Positions 51,444 through 59,803 of a DNA stretch of 64,000 nucleotides are shown one piece after another. This stretch comes from JAVVHH01 sp965199585. GTDB taxonomy: Bacteria > Pseudomonadota > Alphaproteobacteria > Acetobacterales > Acetobacteraceae. A model generated the notes under the pieces. The model searched no databases and was not told where the DNA came from. It saw only the letters and a list, made by a program, of their open reading frames with translations. The stretch is from positions 3,286,001 to 3,350,000 of the forward strand of contig CBDASI010000002.1 of NCBI GenBank assembly GCA_965199585.1, read 5' to 3'. A program made the translations under genes and the position numbers. Within the stretch, counting starts at the first letter, position 1, and each line of letters starts with the position of its first letter.

Positions 51444-52918
51444 GCGTCAACTCCTGCGCGGATCGGGGGCAGCGTCTCGAACCCGGCGGCCTGTTCGATC
51501 GCCGCGGCCACCGCGAAACCGGTCGCCTCGTCGAACGGCCGCGTCAGCACCTGCAACCCTAGCGGCAACCCGGCCTTGTCCAGTCCGGCCGGCACCGAGA
51601 TGCCAGGGATACCCGCCATGTTGGCCGGCACGGTGAACACGTCGTTGAGATACATCTTCACCGGGTCGTCCATGTTGGCACCCTGCGCGAACGCCGCCGA
51701 GGGCGCCGTTGGCGTCAGCAGCGCGTCGCACGTGCGGAACGCGTCGGTGAAGTCGCGCAGGATCAGCGCCCGCAGCTTCTGCGCCCGCAGGTAATACGCA
51801 TCGTAATAGCCAGCCGACAGCACGTAGGTGCCGATCATGATGCGTCGCCGCACCTCCGGCCCGAACCCGGCGGCCCGCGTGCGCTCGTAGAGGTCATTAA
51901 GGTCGACACCATTCTCGCGCTCGCCGAAGCGGACGCCGTCATAGCGCGCCAGGTTGGACGACGCTTCGGCGGGCGCGACGATGTAGTAGGACGCCAGCCC
52001 GTATTTCGTATGCGGCAGCGACACGTCGATCGTCTCCGCCCCGGCGTCGCGCAACCACGCCAGCCCCTGCTGCCATAGCGCCTCGATCTCGGGCGGCATG
52101 TCGTCGGACCGGTACTCGCGCGGCACGCCGATCCGCAGCCCGCGCACGCCCTTGCGGCAGGCGGCGGCGAAGTCCGGCACCGCCTGATCGGCCGAGGTAC
52201 TGTCCTTCGGGTCGAAGCCGGCCATGCTGCCGAGCAGCACCGCCGCATCCTCCACCGTGCGGGCGAACGGCCCGGGATGATCGAGCGACGAGGCGAACGC
52301 CACCACGCCCCAGCGCGAGCAGCGGCCATAGGTCGGCTTGGCGCCGACGATGCCGGTGAACGAGGCGGGCTGGCGAATCGAGCCGCCGGTATCCGTGCCG
52401 GTGGCGCCAACGCACAACCGCGCCGACACGGCCGCCGCCGAGCCGCCGGACGAGCCGCCCGGTACCAGCGCGTGGCCCTGGGTCGACCATGGGTTGGTCA
52501 CCGGCCCGAACGCCGAGGTCATGTTCGACGAGCCCATGGCGAACTCGTCCAGGTTGGTCTTGCCGACGAACACCGCGCCGTCCCGCCGCAAATTGGCGGT
52601 GACCGTGCTCTCGTATGGCGGCACGAACGGCTCCAGGATCTTGCTGCCCGCCGTGGTGCGCACGCCCGGAGTGCAGAACAGGTCCTTGATCGCCAACGGC
52701 AGGCCGAGCAAGGGACCGTCCGCCCCGCCCTGCCGCGCCGCGTCCGCCGCCTTCGCCTCGTCGCGCGCCTGCTCGGCGGTCACGGTGATGAAGGCGTTCA
52801 AGCGCGGGTTGAGGGCCTCGATTGCCGCGAGATGCGCATCGACCAGCTCCACGCTAGTGAAGTCGCCCCGGCGCAGCCCGTCTCGGGCGGCAACGAGTGG
52901 AAGATCAGTGAGGCTCAT
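51440..52918 (-). CDS. gatA: Asp-tRNA(Asn)/Glu-tRNA(Gln) amidotransferase subunit A
   Basis: 492-residue amidase-signature enzyme. The Ser-cisSer-Lys triad is visible as K78 in 'PLAIKDLF', S156 in 'PGGSSGGS' and S180 in 'TDTGGSIR', with the same 24-residue Ser-Ser spacing as known GatA. It releases ammonia from glutamine and passes it through a tunnel to GatB. It overlaps both gatC and gatB by ATGA, making the three subunits translationally coupled. Confidence 0.97.
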   Translation of the reverse strand: MSLTDLPLVAARDGLRRGDFTSVELVDAHLAAIEALNPRLNAFITVTAEQARDEAKAADAARQGGADGPLLGLPLAIKDLFCTPGVRTTAGSKILEPFVPPYESTVTANLRRDGAVFVGKTNLDEFAMGSSNMTSAFGPVTNPWSTQGHALVPGGSSGGSAAAVSARLCVGATGTDTGGSIRQPASFTGIVGAKPTYGRCSRWGVVAFASSLDHPGPFARTVEDAAVLLGSMAGFDPKDSTSADQAVPDFAAACRKGVRGLRIGVPREYRSDDMPPEIEALWQQGLAWLRDAGAETIDVSLPHTKYGLASYYIVAPAEASSNLARYDGVRFGERENGVDLNDLYERTRAAGFGPEVRRRIMIGTYVLSAGYYDAYYLRAQKLRALILRDFTDAFRTCDALLTPTAPSAAFAQGANMDDPVKMYLNDVFTVPANMAGIPGISVPAGLDKAGLPLGLQVLTRPFDEATGFAVAAAIEQAAGFETLPPIRAGVDA

Positions 52919-53202
52919 TCGACCACCTTGGGCACCGAGTAGAACACGCCCGCGCGCTCCGGCGCGTTGGCCAGCACCGCCTCCTGCATGCCGCCATCGG
53001 TGATGACGTCGTCGCGCAGCCGCTGCGCCAAGCTCGCTGCGCCGGTGAGCGGCTCGATGCCGGTGACGTCGACTTCGTTGAGCTGCTCGATCCAGCCCAT
53101 GATGCCGTTCAGCTCGGACTGCACGCGCGGCACATCGGCCTCCTCGAGATGCAGGCGGGCGAGTTTGGCAATACGGCGAACCGTCGCGGGATCGAGCGAC
53201 AT
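52915..53202 (-). CDS. gatC: Asp-tRNA(Asn)/Glu-tRNA(Gln) amidotransferase subunit C
   Basis: 95 residues from ATG 53202 ('MSLDPATVRRIAKLARLHL'), the usual GatC length; an upstream in-frame start would add 33 unrelated residues. 'VRRIAKLARLHLEEADV' and the C-terminal 'LANAPERAGVFYSVPKVVE' are typical. GatC clamps GatA and GatB together. It is the first gene of the gat operon; the 48 bases upstream separate it from divergent ruvX, so a compact divergent promoter must lie there or inside the genes. Confidence 0.96.
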   Translation of the reverse strand: MSLDPATVRRIAKLARLHLEEADVPRVQSELNGIMGWIEQLNEVDVTGIEPLTGAASLAQRLRDDVITDGGMQEAVLANAPERAGVFYSVPKVVE

Positions 53203-53250
53203 AGGGGAACCTTTAGGTGATGAGGCGAAGCCTGTGTGATACCGGCCGCC

Positions 53251-53715
53251 ATGGCGTTGTTCAACATGGCAGACCTCCGGGCGCAACTCGGGCGCGACCA
53301 ACGGGTGCTCGGGCTCGATCCCGGCAGCAAGACGATCGGCATCGCGCTCTCCGATGTCGGCCTGATGATCGCCACCCCTTATGGCCTGCTTAAGCGCGGC
53401 AAGCTCACTGCCAATGCCGCCGAGATCGCCGCCATCGCGCGCAAACAGGGCGCGGCCGGGCTGGTGGTCGGCTGGCCGCTGTCGATGGACGGCACAGTCG
53501 GCCCGGCAGCGCAGGCGGCGCGGGACTGGGCGCTGGCGCTGTCCGACATGGCCGGGTTGCCGGCGGCGCTGTGGGACGAGCGGTTGTCGTCCTCGGCCGT
53601 CAATCGCTTCCTGATCGATGAGCTGGACCTCAGCCGCGGCAAGCGCGCCAAGATCGTCGACGGCATGGCCGCCGCCTATACGTTGCAGGCAGCTCTCGAT
53701 TCGAGTGCACCCTAG
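53251..53715 (+). CDS. ruvX: Holliday junction resolvase-like protein RuvX (YqgF)
   Basis: 154 residues from ATG 53251; GTG 53236 and ATG 53266 are possible alternatives in the same frame. RNase H-like fold with D23 in 'GLDPGSKTIGIALSD', 'GLVVGWPLSMDG', 'LWDERLSS' and the final acidic 'VDGMAAAYTLQ'. Family members process 16S rRNA precursor ends and have been proposed to resolve recombination intermediates. It is divergent from gatC, an arrangement seen in other alphaproteobacteria, and lies 24 bases ahead of the DUF808 gene in the same direction. Confidence 0.93.
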   Translation: MALFNMADLRAQLGRDQRVLGLDPGSKTIGIALSDVGLMIATPYGLLKRGKLTANAAEIAAIARKQGAAGLVVGWPLSMDGTVGPAAQAARDWALALSDMAGLPAALWDERLSSSAVNRFLIDELDLSRGKRAKIVDGMAAAYTLQAALDSSAP

Positions 53716-53739
53716 CGGTCACCACCGCGTTACCGCCGC

Positions 53740-54630
53740 ATGAGTGGACTTCTAGCGCTTCTGGACGACGTGGCCGCGCTGGCCAAGGTCGCCGCCGCCT
53801 CCTTGGACGACGTCGCGGCGCAGTCATTGAAGGCCGGCACCAAGGCGGCCGGCGTGGTGATCGACGATGCGGCCGTGACGCCGGCCTATGTCAGCGGCTT
53901 CGCGGCCGAGCGGGAGCTGTCGATCGTCGGCCGCATCGCGCTGGGCTCGCTGAAGAACAAGCTGCTGTTCTTGCTGCCCATCGCGCTGCTGCTCGGCGCG
54001 TTCGCGCCCTGGGCCATCACGCCGCTGCTGATGCTGGGCGGCGCCTATCTTTGTTACGAAGCAGCGGAAAAGATCCTGCACGCGATCCGCCCGGCCGCCG
54101 ACCACGGTGACGCGGCGCCCTTCAGCGAGGACAAACGCGTCAGTGGTGCAATCAAGACCGACTTCATCCTGTCGGCCGAGATCATGGCCATCACCCTGGA
54201 GAGCGTCGCCGGGTCGTCGACCTGGACCCAAGCGATCGTGCTCGGCGGCGTCGGGGCCGTGCTGACGATCTTGGTTTATGGGGCCGTGGCGCTGATCGTC
54301 AAAGCCGACGATATCGGGTTGGCGCTGACGCGCTACCGCGCCGGCATCGTGCGGGCATTCGGGCGCGGGCTCGTCGTCGGCGTTCCCATTCTGATGAAGA
54401 TCCTCACGGTCGTCGGAACGGCCGCGATGGCCTGGGTGGGCGGCGGCATCATCCTGCACGGCGTCGAGAAGCTGGGCTGGCCGGCGCCGTATGAGATGCT
54501 GCACCATCTCGCTGTATCGACCGGACCTGGCGAATGGTTCGTTACCGCCGGCGTCTCGGGCATTCTCGGCGTCGCGATCGGGGCGTTGCTGATCCCGTTT
54601 GCGGCGATCGTCACGCGGCTGCGTGGCTGA
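53740..54630 (+). CDS. DUF808 family inner membrane protein (YedI-like)
   Basis: 296 residues. The N-terminal ~70 residues are conserved and soluble ('MSGLLALLDDVAALAKVAAASLDDVA'-type opening, 'IDDAAVTPAYVSGFAAERELSI'), followed by about six to seven membrane helices, including 'LLFLLPIALLLGAFAPWAI' and the final 'TAGVSGILGVAIGALLIPF'. This is the DUF808 pattern; the function in E. coli YedI is unknown. It is convergent with ycjF, the two stop codons being directly adjacent. Confidence 0.85.
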   Translation: MSGLLALLDDVAALAKVAAASLDDVAAQSLKAGTKAAGVVIDDAAVTPAYVSGFAAERELSIVGRIALGSLKNKLLFLLPIALLLGAFAPWAITPLLMLGGAYLCYEAAEKILHAIRPAADHGDAAPFSEDKRVSGAIKTDFILSAEIMAITLESVAGSSTWTQAIVLGGVGAVLTILVYGAVALIVKADDIGLALTRYRAGIVRAFGRGLVVGVPILMKILTVVGTAAMAWVGGGIILHGVEKLGWPAPYEMLHHLAVSTGPGEWFVTAGVSGILGVAIGALLIPFAAIVTRLRG

Positions 54631-55470
54631 TCAGGCGGGCGGCACCGGATCACAAGCCGCGGCTGTCGCGCGCGCCAGCACGGTCATCCGCCGCGCCGCC
54701 ACGCCGGCCCCTGCCAGGTCGCCCAGCGCATGGGCCAGCAACGGGTTGGACAGCAGCGCATGAGCCGCCGTGTTGCCGGCGAACTCCACCGCGCCCACGA
54801 ATGTCGCCGACAGGGCCGTCCGCCGCAGCAGCGAGATCGTTCCCAGCAAGCCCGGCCGCATTCCGTATAAAGCCGATACCTGCCGCACCAGCCGAACACC
54901 CCGCCAGGTCACCAGAGCGACGTCCAAAGCCGGCGACGGCATCGCCGCGATCCCTGCCACGACCTGCACCGACGCCGTCCGACCCAGAGCATCGGCCGCC
55001 TCGCGCAAGCGCTTGCCGGGGCCGGCACGCACCAGCGCCAGCGCCGCATCCGGGTCGTTGAGCTGTCGCAAAGCCGGCAGCAGCGTCGGGTCAGTTTCCG
55101 CCGCCCAGCGCCGGGCAGCATCGGCGATCCGTCCGGCTTCCCCCGACTGGAAATCAGCCCGCAGGTGATCAACATGCCCCAGCGCGAACAACGCCCGAAG
55201 CTCGCGCCACAGCCCGGCGCCGAGCAACCCGAACCCGGCCACTGAGACCCCCAGCGTCACGCTGCCGAGCACGGTGGAGCGGGCGAACTGATCGGCGACG
55301 AAGTTCGCCGCGCCCAGAGCCATGAAGCCGATCGCCAGCGTCGACGCGCCCGCCAGCATGAGCATCGGCGTGGCCGAGCGGGGCGTCGGGTCGAGCGACA
55401 GAGCGATCGGCACCGGCTCCAATCGCGGCGCGGCGCGCTCCTCAAGTTCAAAAAACGGCTCCGGGCTCAT
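54631..55470 (-). CDS. ycjF: YcjF/DUF697-type membrane protein
   Basis: 279 residues. Two N-terminal membrane helices (about 35-57 and 70-92) precede a soluble helical region and the DUF697-like C-terminal half with 'VVAGIAAMPSPALDVALVTWRGVRLVRQVSALYGMRPG' (family core, residues ~165-202), in which further hydrophobic helices occur. YcjF is the regular partner of the YcjX GTPase-like protein; here its start overlaps the ycjX stop (ATGA). The pair is stress-induced (phage shock/heat shock regulon) in enterobacteria; whether that holds here is unknown. Confidence 0.88.
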   Translation of the reverse strand: MSPEPFFELEERAAPRLEPVPIALSLDPTPRSATPMLMLAGASTLAIGFMALGAANFVADQFARSTVLGSVTLGVSVAGFGLLGAGLWRELRALFALGHVDHLRADFQSGEAGRIADAARRWAAETDPTLLPALRQLNDPDAALALVRAGPGKRLREAADALGRTASVQVVAGIAAMPSPALDVALVTWRGVRLVRQVSALYGMRPGLLGTISLLRRTALSATFVGAVEFAGNTAAHALLSNPLLAHALGDLAGAGVAARRMTVLARATAAACDPVPPA

Positions 55471-56813
55471 AGCAGATCGTCCAAGAGGAACAGCAGCAGA
55501 TCATCTAACCCGATGTTCGGCACGCCACCCTTGCCGGCGTCGGGCGGCCGCAGCGGCTCGAATTGCGGGATCTGCAGGAATTTATGCGCCCAGAACTCCA
55601 CGCCCGGGGGACGGTCCGGCACCTCGCCCGGGTAGGAACGGCCCGGCGCCGCGTCCCCGATACGCCGGCCGCGCACCGCCGACAGCGCGTGCTCACCCAC
55701 CTGCATCACGATGTCCTCCGTGCAGCGCACCGCGCTCAGCGCGAAATAGCCGGCGCGCACGTCGATGGTCGGTGCTGCCACCGTGCGCAGCAGCGCTGCC
55801 AGGTTGCCCCGCTGCCGTTCGGCGACGTGGTCGGATTTGGTCGCTGCGAACGCCACCCGCGACAGCACCGGCGGCGGCCAGCGCAGCTGCCCGATCGCCA
55901 GCGCCGCCTCCAACCAGTCGCGCTCCCAGCGCAGCGACGCCGACGCCTCTTTCAGCGCCGCGCTCAAATCGGCGAACGCCGCCGGCCCCGCGTGCAGTGC
56001 CGACAACAGATCCACCAGCACCACCATGCGGTCGAGCTGCCCAAATAACGGGTCCGACAGGTCGGCCTGCACGGCTCCCTTATAGGCGTCGAACCGCTGC
56101 TGCATCAGCCCGGCGAGACCGCTCTGCCCGCGGATCGGGAAGAAACTCATCCAGGGCGGCTCTGCCCCCGGTGCCGGCATCAGGAACCGGCCGGGCTGCA
56201 GCAGCGCCAGCCCGGCGTTCCGCAACTCCCCCAGCAACGCCCGGAACAGCCGGTGCCCGGTGGCCGCGATCGCCTCGTCGGCCGCGGCGCCCGCCGGCAG
56301 CGCGGTGGCGAAGGCCAGGAACGCCGCCGCTTCCGGCCTGTTCTCCAACCGACGCAACGTCGCCTCCGACCAGTCGGTGAAGCTCTGCCGCAGCAGCGGC
56401 AGGTCCAACAACCACTCGCCGGGATAGTCGAGAAACTCCAGCCGCAAGGCGAAATCCGGCAACGCGCTAGCGAACCCGGTGCGCGGGATCACCAGATCCA
56501 CCGCCAGCAGAGACGCGGCATTTGTCCGCGCCGGCCAGGCGGGTGGGTCCTGCACCAACGCCCCGAGGTGCCCCGCGACGTCGAAGCGCGGCAGGCTCGA
56601 CACCCCGGCCGAGGCAATCGAGATCCGAGGCGGCCGCCCGCGCAACCGGTTCGCCACTGCCGGCAGCACCGGTCGCCGTGCCCCGAGCGCCAGCAGGTTC
56701 GCCGCCACCGAGGTCAGGAACGCGGTCTTGCCAGCGCGCGCGAGGCCAGTCACGCCGATCCGCACCGTTCGGCCCGCCACCACGTCGAGCGGCAGGCGCC
56801 AGTTCAACTCCAT
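55467..56813 (-). CDS. ycjX: YcjX-like P-loop NTPase (DUF463)
   Basis: 448 residues. P-loop GLARAGKT (23-30) close to the N-terminus, 'LEFLDYPGEWLLDLPLL' (switch/Walker B-like, about 128-145), 'FFPIRGQSGL', 'MVVLVDLLSALHAGP' and 'VAFAATKSDHVAERQ' (TKxD-type guanine motif). This is the YcjX stress-related GTPase family. It is coupled to ycjF and begins 22 bases after gloA on the same strand, so it may share a transcript with lpxI-gloA. Confidence 0.92.
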   Translation of the reverse strand: MELNWRLPLDVVAGRTVRIGVTGLARAGKTAFLTSVAANLLALGARRPVLPAVANRLRGRPPRISIASAGVSSLPRFDVAGHLGALVQDPPAWPARTNAASLLAVDLVIPRTGFASALPDFALRLEFLDYPGEWLLDLPLLRQSFTDWSEATLRRLENRPEAAAFLAFATALPAGAAADEAIAATGHRLFRALLGELRNAGLALLQPGRFLMPAPGAEPPWMSFFPIRGQSGLAGLMQQRFDAYKGAVQADLSDPLFGQLDRMVVLVDLLSALHAGPAAFADLSAALKEASASLRWERDWLEAALAIGQLRWPPPVLSRVAFAATKSDHVAERQRGNLAALLRTVAAPTIDVRAGYFALSAVRCTEDIVMQVGEHALSAVRGRRIGDAAPGRSYPGEVPDRPPGVEFWAHKFLQIPQFEPLRPPDAGKGGVPNIGLDDLLLFLLDDLL

Positions 56814-56835
56814 CGCGGCGGACCGGCGGTAGGGC

Positions 56836-57231
56836 TCAGCTACGCTGGATCAGCTCGATCTTGTAACCGTCGGGGTCCTCGACGAACGCGATTACCGTCG
56901 TGCCGAACTTCACCGGCCCCGGCTCGCGCGTGATCTTCACCCCGGCGGCGCGCATTTCGTCGCAGGCCTTGTAGATATCGGGCAAGCCGAAGGCGAGATG
57001 CCCGAACCCGGTGCCGATCTCGTAGCCGTCGGTCTGGTCCCAGTTGTAGGTCAGCTCGATGGCGGACTGCTCACTGTCCGGCGCGAAGCCGACGAATACG
57101 AGCGTGTATTTGCCGTCCGGCACCTCGGAACGGCGAAGCTCATGCATGCCCATTTTCTTGGTGTAGAACTCGACGCTTTTGTCGAGGTCCTTGACGCGCA
57201 GCATTGTGTGCAATGTGCGGGGCTGGCTCAT
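56836..57231 (-). CDS. gloA: lactoylglutathione lyase (glyoxalase I)
   Basis: 131 residues. Metal ligands H8, E59, H78 and E126 are all present with the spacing of E. coli GloA (H5, E56, H74, E122), as are 'MLRVKDLDKSVEFYTKKMGM' and 'VEDPDGYKIELIQR'. It converts the hemithioacetal of methylglyoxal and glutathione to lactoylglutathione; a Ni/Co-type enzyme by length. The start overlaps the lpxI stop by ATGA, an unusual coupling of methylglyoxal detoxification to lipid A synthesis. Confidence 0.96.
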   Translation of the reverse strand: MSQPRTLHTMLRVKDLDKSVEFYTKKMGMHELRRSEVPDGKYTLVFVGFAPDSEQSAIELTYNWDQTDGYEIGTGFGHLAFGLPDIYKACDEMRAAGVKITREPGPVKFGTTVIAFVEDPDGYKIELIQRS

Positions 57232-58085
57232 GACGGTGATCCTTCAGATGAGTGGACAGTATCGGGCTCGACACCCAGCAGGAACAGCCCTGCCGCATCG
57301 GCCGCCGCGATGCAGCCGTCGCGATCGATCAACAACGTGCCGCCCGCTTCGAACGCGATGCCGCGCAATCCGGCGGCGAGCGCTGCCGTAATCGTGTTCG
57401 GCCCGATGGTCGGCAGGTCGGCGCGGCGGTCCTGCCCAGGTTTGACCAGCTTGACGAGCACGCCGCCGGGGCCCGGCCGCGCCAGCCCCGCGGCCCGGCC
57501 CAGCATCGCGTCGGTGCCCTCGATCGCCTCGACCGCGAGCACGATGCCCTGCTGCACGATGCAGCCCTGCCCGACATCGACGCGCCCGAGCGCGCGCACC
57601 ACCGTCCGGCCCCGCTCGATATCGGCCAGCGCTGCGGCATCCGGCCCGTGCCGGCCTAGTACGCCCGCACTGCCGACCGCCTCGGTCAGGACCTCGTGGG
57701 CGCCGATGACGCGGAAACCTTCCTCGCCCAACACGCGCACCACCGCCGCCAGCAAGCCGTCATCGCCGGTAAAGGCTGCGCGCCCGATCCGCGCCATGAT
57801 CCGCGCGCCCTCCCCGTCCGGCCGGATGGAGACTAGTGACGGCCGCCGCACCGGCCCGATCAGGACGAGATCGCCGCATCCCGCGCGGCGCAGCGCCGCC
57901 AGAATCTCGCCTGCGGCGCCGAGCCGGATCTCGGCATGCGGGTAGGCCGCGAGCGCGCCGAGATCGGCAAACCCGCGCAGCGCGACGACGAATACCGGGC
58001 GTCCGGCGACCACTGCGGCCGCAGCCACCCGCGCCGGAAACGGTCCGCCGCCTGCGATGATACCCAGCGTTGTGGAAGCACTCAT
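57228..58085 (-). CDS. lpxI: UDP-2,3-diacylglucosamine pyrophosphatase LpxI
   Basis: 285 residues from ATG 58085 ('MSASTTLGIIAGGGPFP'). The LpxI (DUF1009) landmarks are the N-terminal 'GIIAGGGPFPARVA', 'DLVLIGPVRRPSL', 'DDGLLAAVVRVLGEEGF', 'VQQGIVLAVEAIEGTDAML' and 'DLPTIGPNTI'. It hydrolyses UDP-2,3-diacylglucosamine to lipid X, replacing LpxH in alphaproteobacteria. It is separated from lpxA by 272 bases holding an oppositely oriented small ORF, so it probably has its own promoter. The usual next gene, lpxB, is missing; gloA takes its place. Confidence 0.95.
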   Translation of the reverse strand: MSASTTLGIIAGGGPFPARVAAAAVVAGRPVFVVALRGFADLGALAAYPHAEIRLGAAGEILAALRRAGCGDLVLIGPVRRPSLVSIRPDGEGARIMARIGRAAFTGDDGLLAAVVRVLGEEGFRVIGAHEVLTEAVGSAGVLGRHGPDAAALADIERGRTVVRALGRVDVGQGCIVQQGIVLAVEAIEGTDAMLGRAAGLARPGPGGVLVKLVKPGQDRRADLPTIGPNTITAALAAGLRGIAFEAGGTLLIDRDGCIAAADAAGLFLLGVEPDTVHSSEGSPS

Positions 58086-58162
58086 GTTCGAGTGCAATTC
58101 GCTTGCGTGTAACAACGACTAATGGGTAGGCATTCATTCATCGGTTTGACTTAGGAGCCCCG

Positions 58163-58354
58163 ATGCACGGCAAAGTAACCCCAAGCGGCATCGGACTATT
58201 GCGGGCGCTGCAGGCGCTTGCGGAAGAGAGCATGCTACTCGGCCTCAAGCATACGCATCTCGCGCTCCGGCATGCGATCGACACCTGTCTGCTCGAGATC
58301 AATGAACCCACGGCGGCCAAGTCGTGCCGGCCCAGCGCCGAGTTGGTCCACTAG
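58163..58354 (+). CDS. small hypothetical protein
   Basis: 63 residues, not recognised. It starts with ATG 5 bases after TAGGAG, a good ribosome site, and ends 3 bases before the convergent lpxA stop. Residues ~8-46 are predicted to be two amphipathic helices ('GLLRALQALAEESMLLGLKHTHLALRHAI' region), rich in Leu, His and Ala, with no signal or membrane segment. It lies opposite to and between lpxA and lpxI. The good start site and helical composition support a real gene; an overlapping minus-strand frame lacks these. Confidence 0.5.
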   Translation: MHGKVTPSGIGLLRALQALAEESMLLGLKHTHLALRHAIDTCLLEINEPTAAKSCRPSAELVH

Positions 58355-58357
58355 GGA

Positions 58358-59227
58358 TCAACCAGCCTCGTCGCCCAGCGACCCGGCGCGGATCAGCCCG
58401 CGCTTGCTCTGTGTGGCGGCAAAGTCCAGCACCTCGGCGACCAAGTCGTCATCGCCGAACTCGGCGCGCACCAGGCCCATACGGTCCGCCAGCACGCCGC
58501 CGCCCCAGAACAGCGTACGCACCGCGGCGCGCAACGTCAGCAGCCGGCTCCGGTCCACGCCGCGCCGCCGCAGCCCGATCACGTTGAGCCCGGCTAAGCG
58601 CGCCCGGTTGCCGATCACGCTGCCGAACGGGATCACGTCCGCCTCGACGCCCGAGACGCCGCCAATCATGGCGCCCCGCCCGATGCGGACGAACTGGTGG
58701 ATTGCCGCCGCCCCGCCGACCACTGCTCCGTCCCCGATCGAGACATGGCCGCCCATGACGACGTTGTTGGCGATCACCACTGAGTTGCCGATCTCGCAGT
58801 CATGCGCGACGTGCACGACGGCCATCAGCAGGCATTCGGCGCCGATCCGGGTCAGCCCGGTGCCGGTGACGGTGCCGCGGTGGATCGAACAATGCTCGCG
58901 GATCTGCGTCCGCGCGCCGATCTCGCAGCGCGTCGGCTCACCTTTGTATTTCAGGTCCTGCGGCGCCAGACCGACCGTGCAGAACGGATACAGGACGGCG
59001 CCCTCGCCGATCGTCGTATGACCGTCGACCACGACATGGGACACCAAGCGTGCGCCGTCGTGCAAGACGACGTCGGGGCCGATATGACAGAACGGGCCGA
59101 TCGTGACTCCCGCGCCGATCTCGGCACCGGGCTCGATGACCGCGGTGGGATGGATCAAGGCACGGTCCTCAACAGGTGCCGTCGCAACAGGAATGTCATC
59201 AAGCATGGGGCCACCGTAGTCAGACAT
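58358..59227 (-). CDS. lpxA: UDP-N-acetylglucosamine acyltransferase LpxA
   Basis: 289 residues (an ATG at 59206 would give 282). Left-handed parallel beta-helix hexapeptides ('HPTAVIEPGAEIGAGVTIGPF', 'GIEEGAVLYPF'-like 'TIGEGAVLYPFCTVG') with the catalytic His in 'VVHVAHDCEIGN', then 'GLNVIGLRRRGVDRSRL', typical of LpxA. It starts lipid A synthesis by transferring a 3-hydroxyacyl chain from ACP to UDP-GlcNAc. It is 70 bases after fabZ on the same strand. Confidence 0.96.
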   Translation of the reverse strand: MSDYGGPMLDDIPVATAPVEDRALIHPTAVIEPGAEIGAGVTIGPFCHIGPDVVLHDGARLVSHVVVDGHTTIGEGAVLYPFCTVGLAPQDLKYKGEPTRCEIGARTQIREHCSIHRGTVTGTGLTRIGAECLLMAVVHVAHDCEIGNSVVIANNVVMGGHVSIGDGAVVGGAAAIHQFVRIGRGAMIGGVSGVEADVIPFGSVIGNRARLAGLNVIGLRRRGVDRSRLLTLRAAVRTLFWGGGVLADRMGLVRAEFGDDDLVAEVLDFAATQSKRGLIRAGSLGDEAG

Positions 59228-59297
59228 TCGAAAGTGACCAATTCAAGCATTGTTACCGACCGCGCGGTGCGGCCCAGTCTCGATCAACGCTCGACCG

Positions 59298-59798
59298 TCA
59301 GCGGTCCATGATCATGGCCGAGAACGTCGCCTCGGCCACTGCGACACCGTCGACCCTGGCGATACCGGCGAACTTCCACACGTTGTTCCGGCTGCGGACC
59401 TTGGAGACGTGGACCCGCAATTGGTCACCCGGCACCACGGGGCGACGAAACTTTGCCGCGTCGATGGTCATGAAGTAGACCAGCTTGCCCATCGCATGCT
59501 CGCCGAGCGTCTCGACCACCAGCACGGCCGCAGTCTGCGCCATCGATTCGATGATCAGCACGCCGGGCATCACCGGATGGCCCGGGAAGTGTCCCTGGAA
59601 GAACTGTTCGTTCATCGTGACGTTCTTGACGCCGGTCGCGGACTCGTTGTGGATCAGGTCGACCATGCGGTCGATCATCAGCATCGGGTAGCGATGCGGG
59701 ATCGCACGCATGATTTGCTGCAGGTCGAGCACGGAGCGGACAGTCCCGGTCGGCTGATGCTCGGGCTGCGCGTCCTGGGAAGAGTGGTTGCCATCCAT
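59298..59798 (-). CDS. fabZ: 3-hydroxyacyl-ACP dehydratase FabZ
   Basis: 166 residues from ATG 59798; a TTG at 59807 would overlap the lpxD stop (TTGA) and is an alternative. The hot-dog fold active site 'HFPGHPVMPG' has catalytic H70, and E84 in 'IIESMAQ' lies at the family spacing of 14. It dehydrates 3-hydroxyacyl-ACP, competing with LpxA and LpxD for the same substrate; the classical lpxD-fabZ-lpxA order is kept. Confidence 0.96.
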   Translation of the reverse strand: MDGNHSSQDAQPEHQPTGTVRSVLDLQQIMRAIPHRYPMLMIDRMVDLIHNESATGVKNVTMNEQFFQGHFPGHPVMPGVLIIESMAQTAAVLVVETLGEHAMGKLVYFMTIDAAKFRRPVVPGDQLRVHVSKVRSRNNVWKFAGIARVDGVAVAEATFSAMIMDR

Positions 59799-59803
59799 TC
59801 CGG

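Noticed and set aside
58138..58320. 60-codon minus-strand frame in the lpxA-lpxI gap
   Set aside because: No ribosome site, Ser/Cys/Arg-rich composition; the plus-strand frame is better supported.
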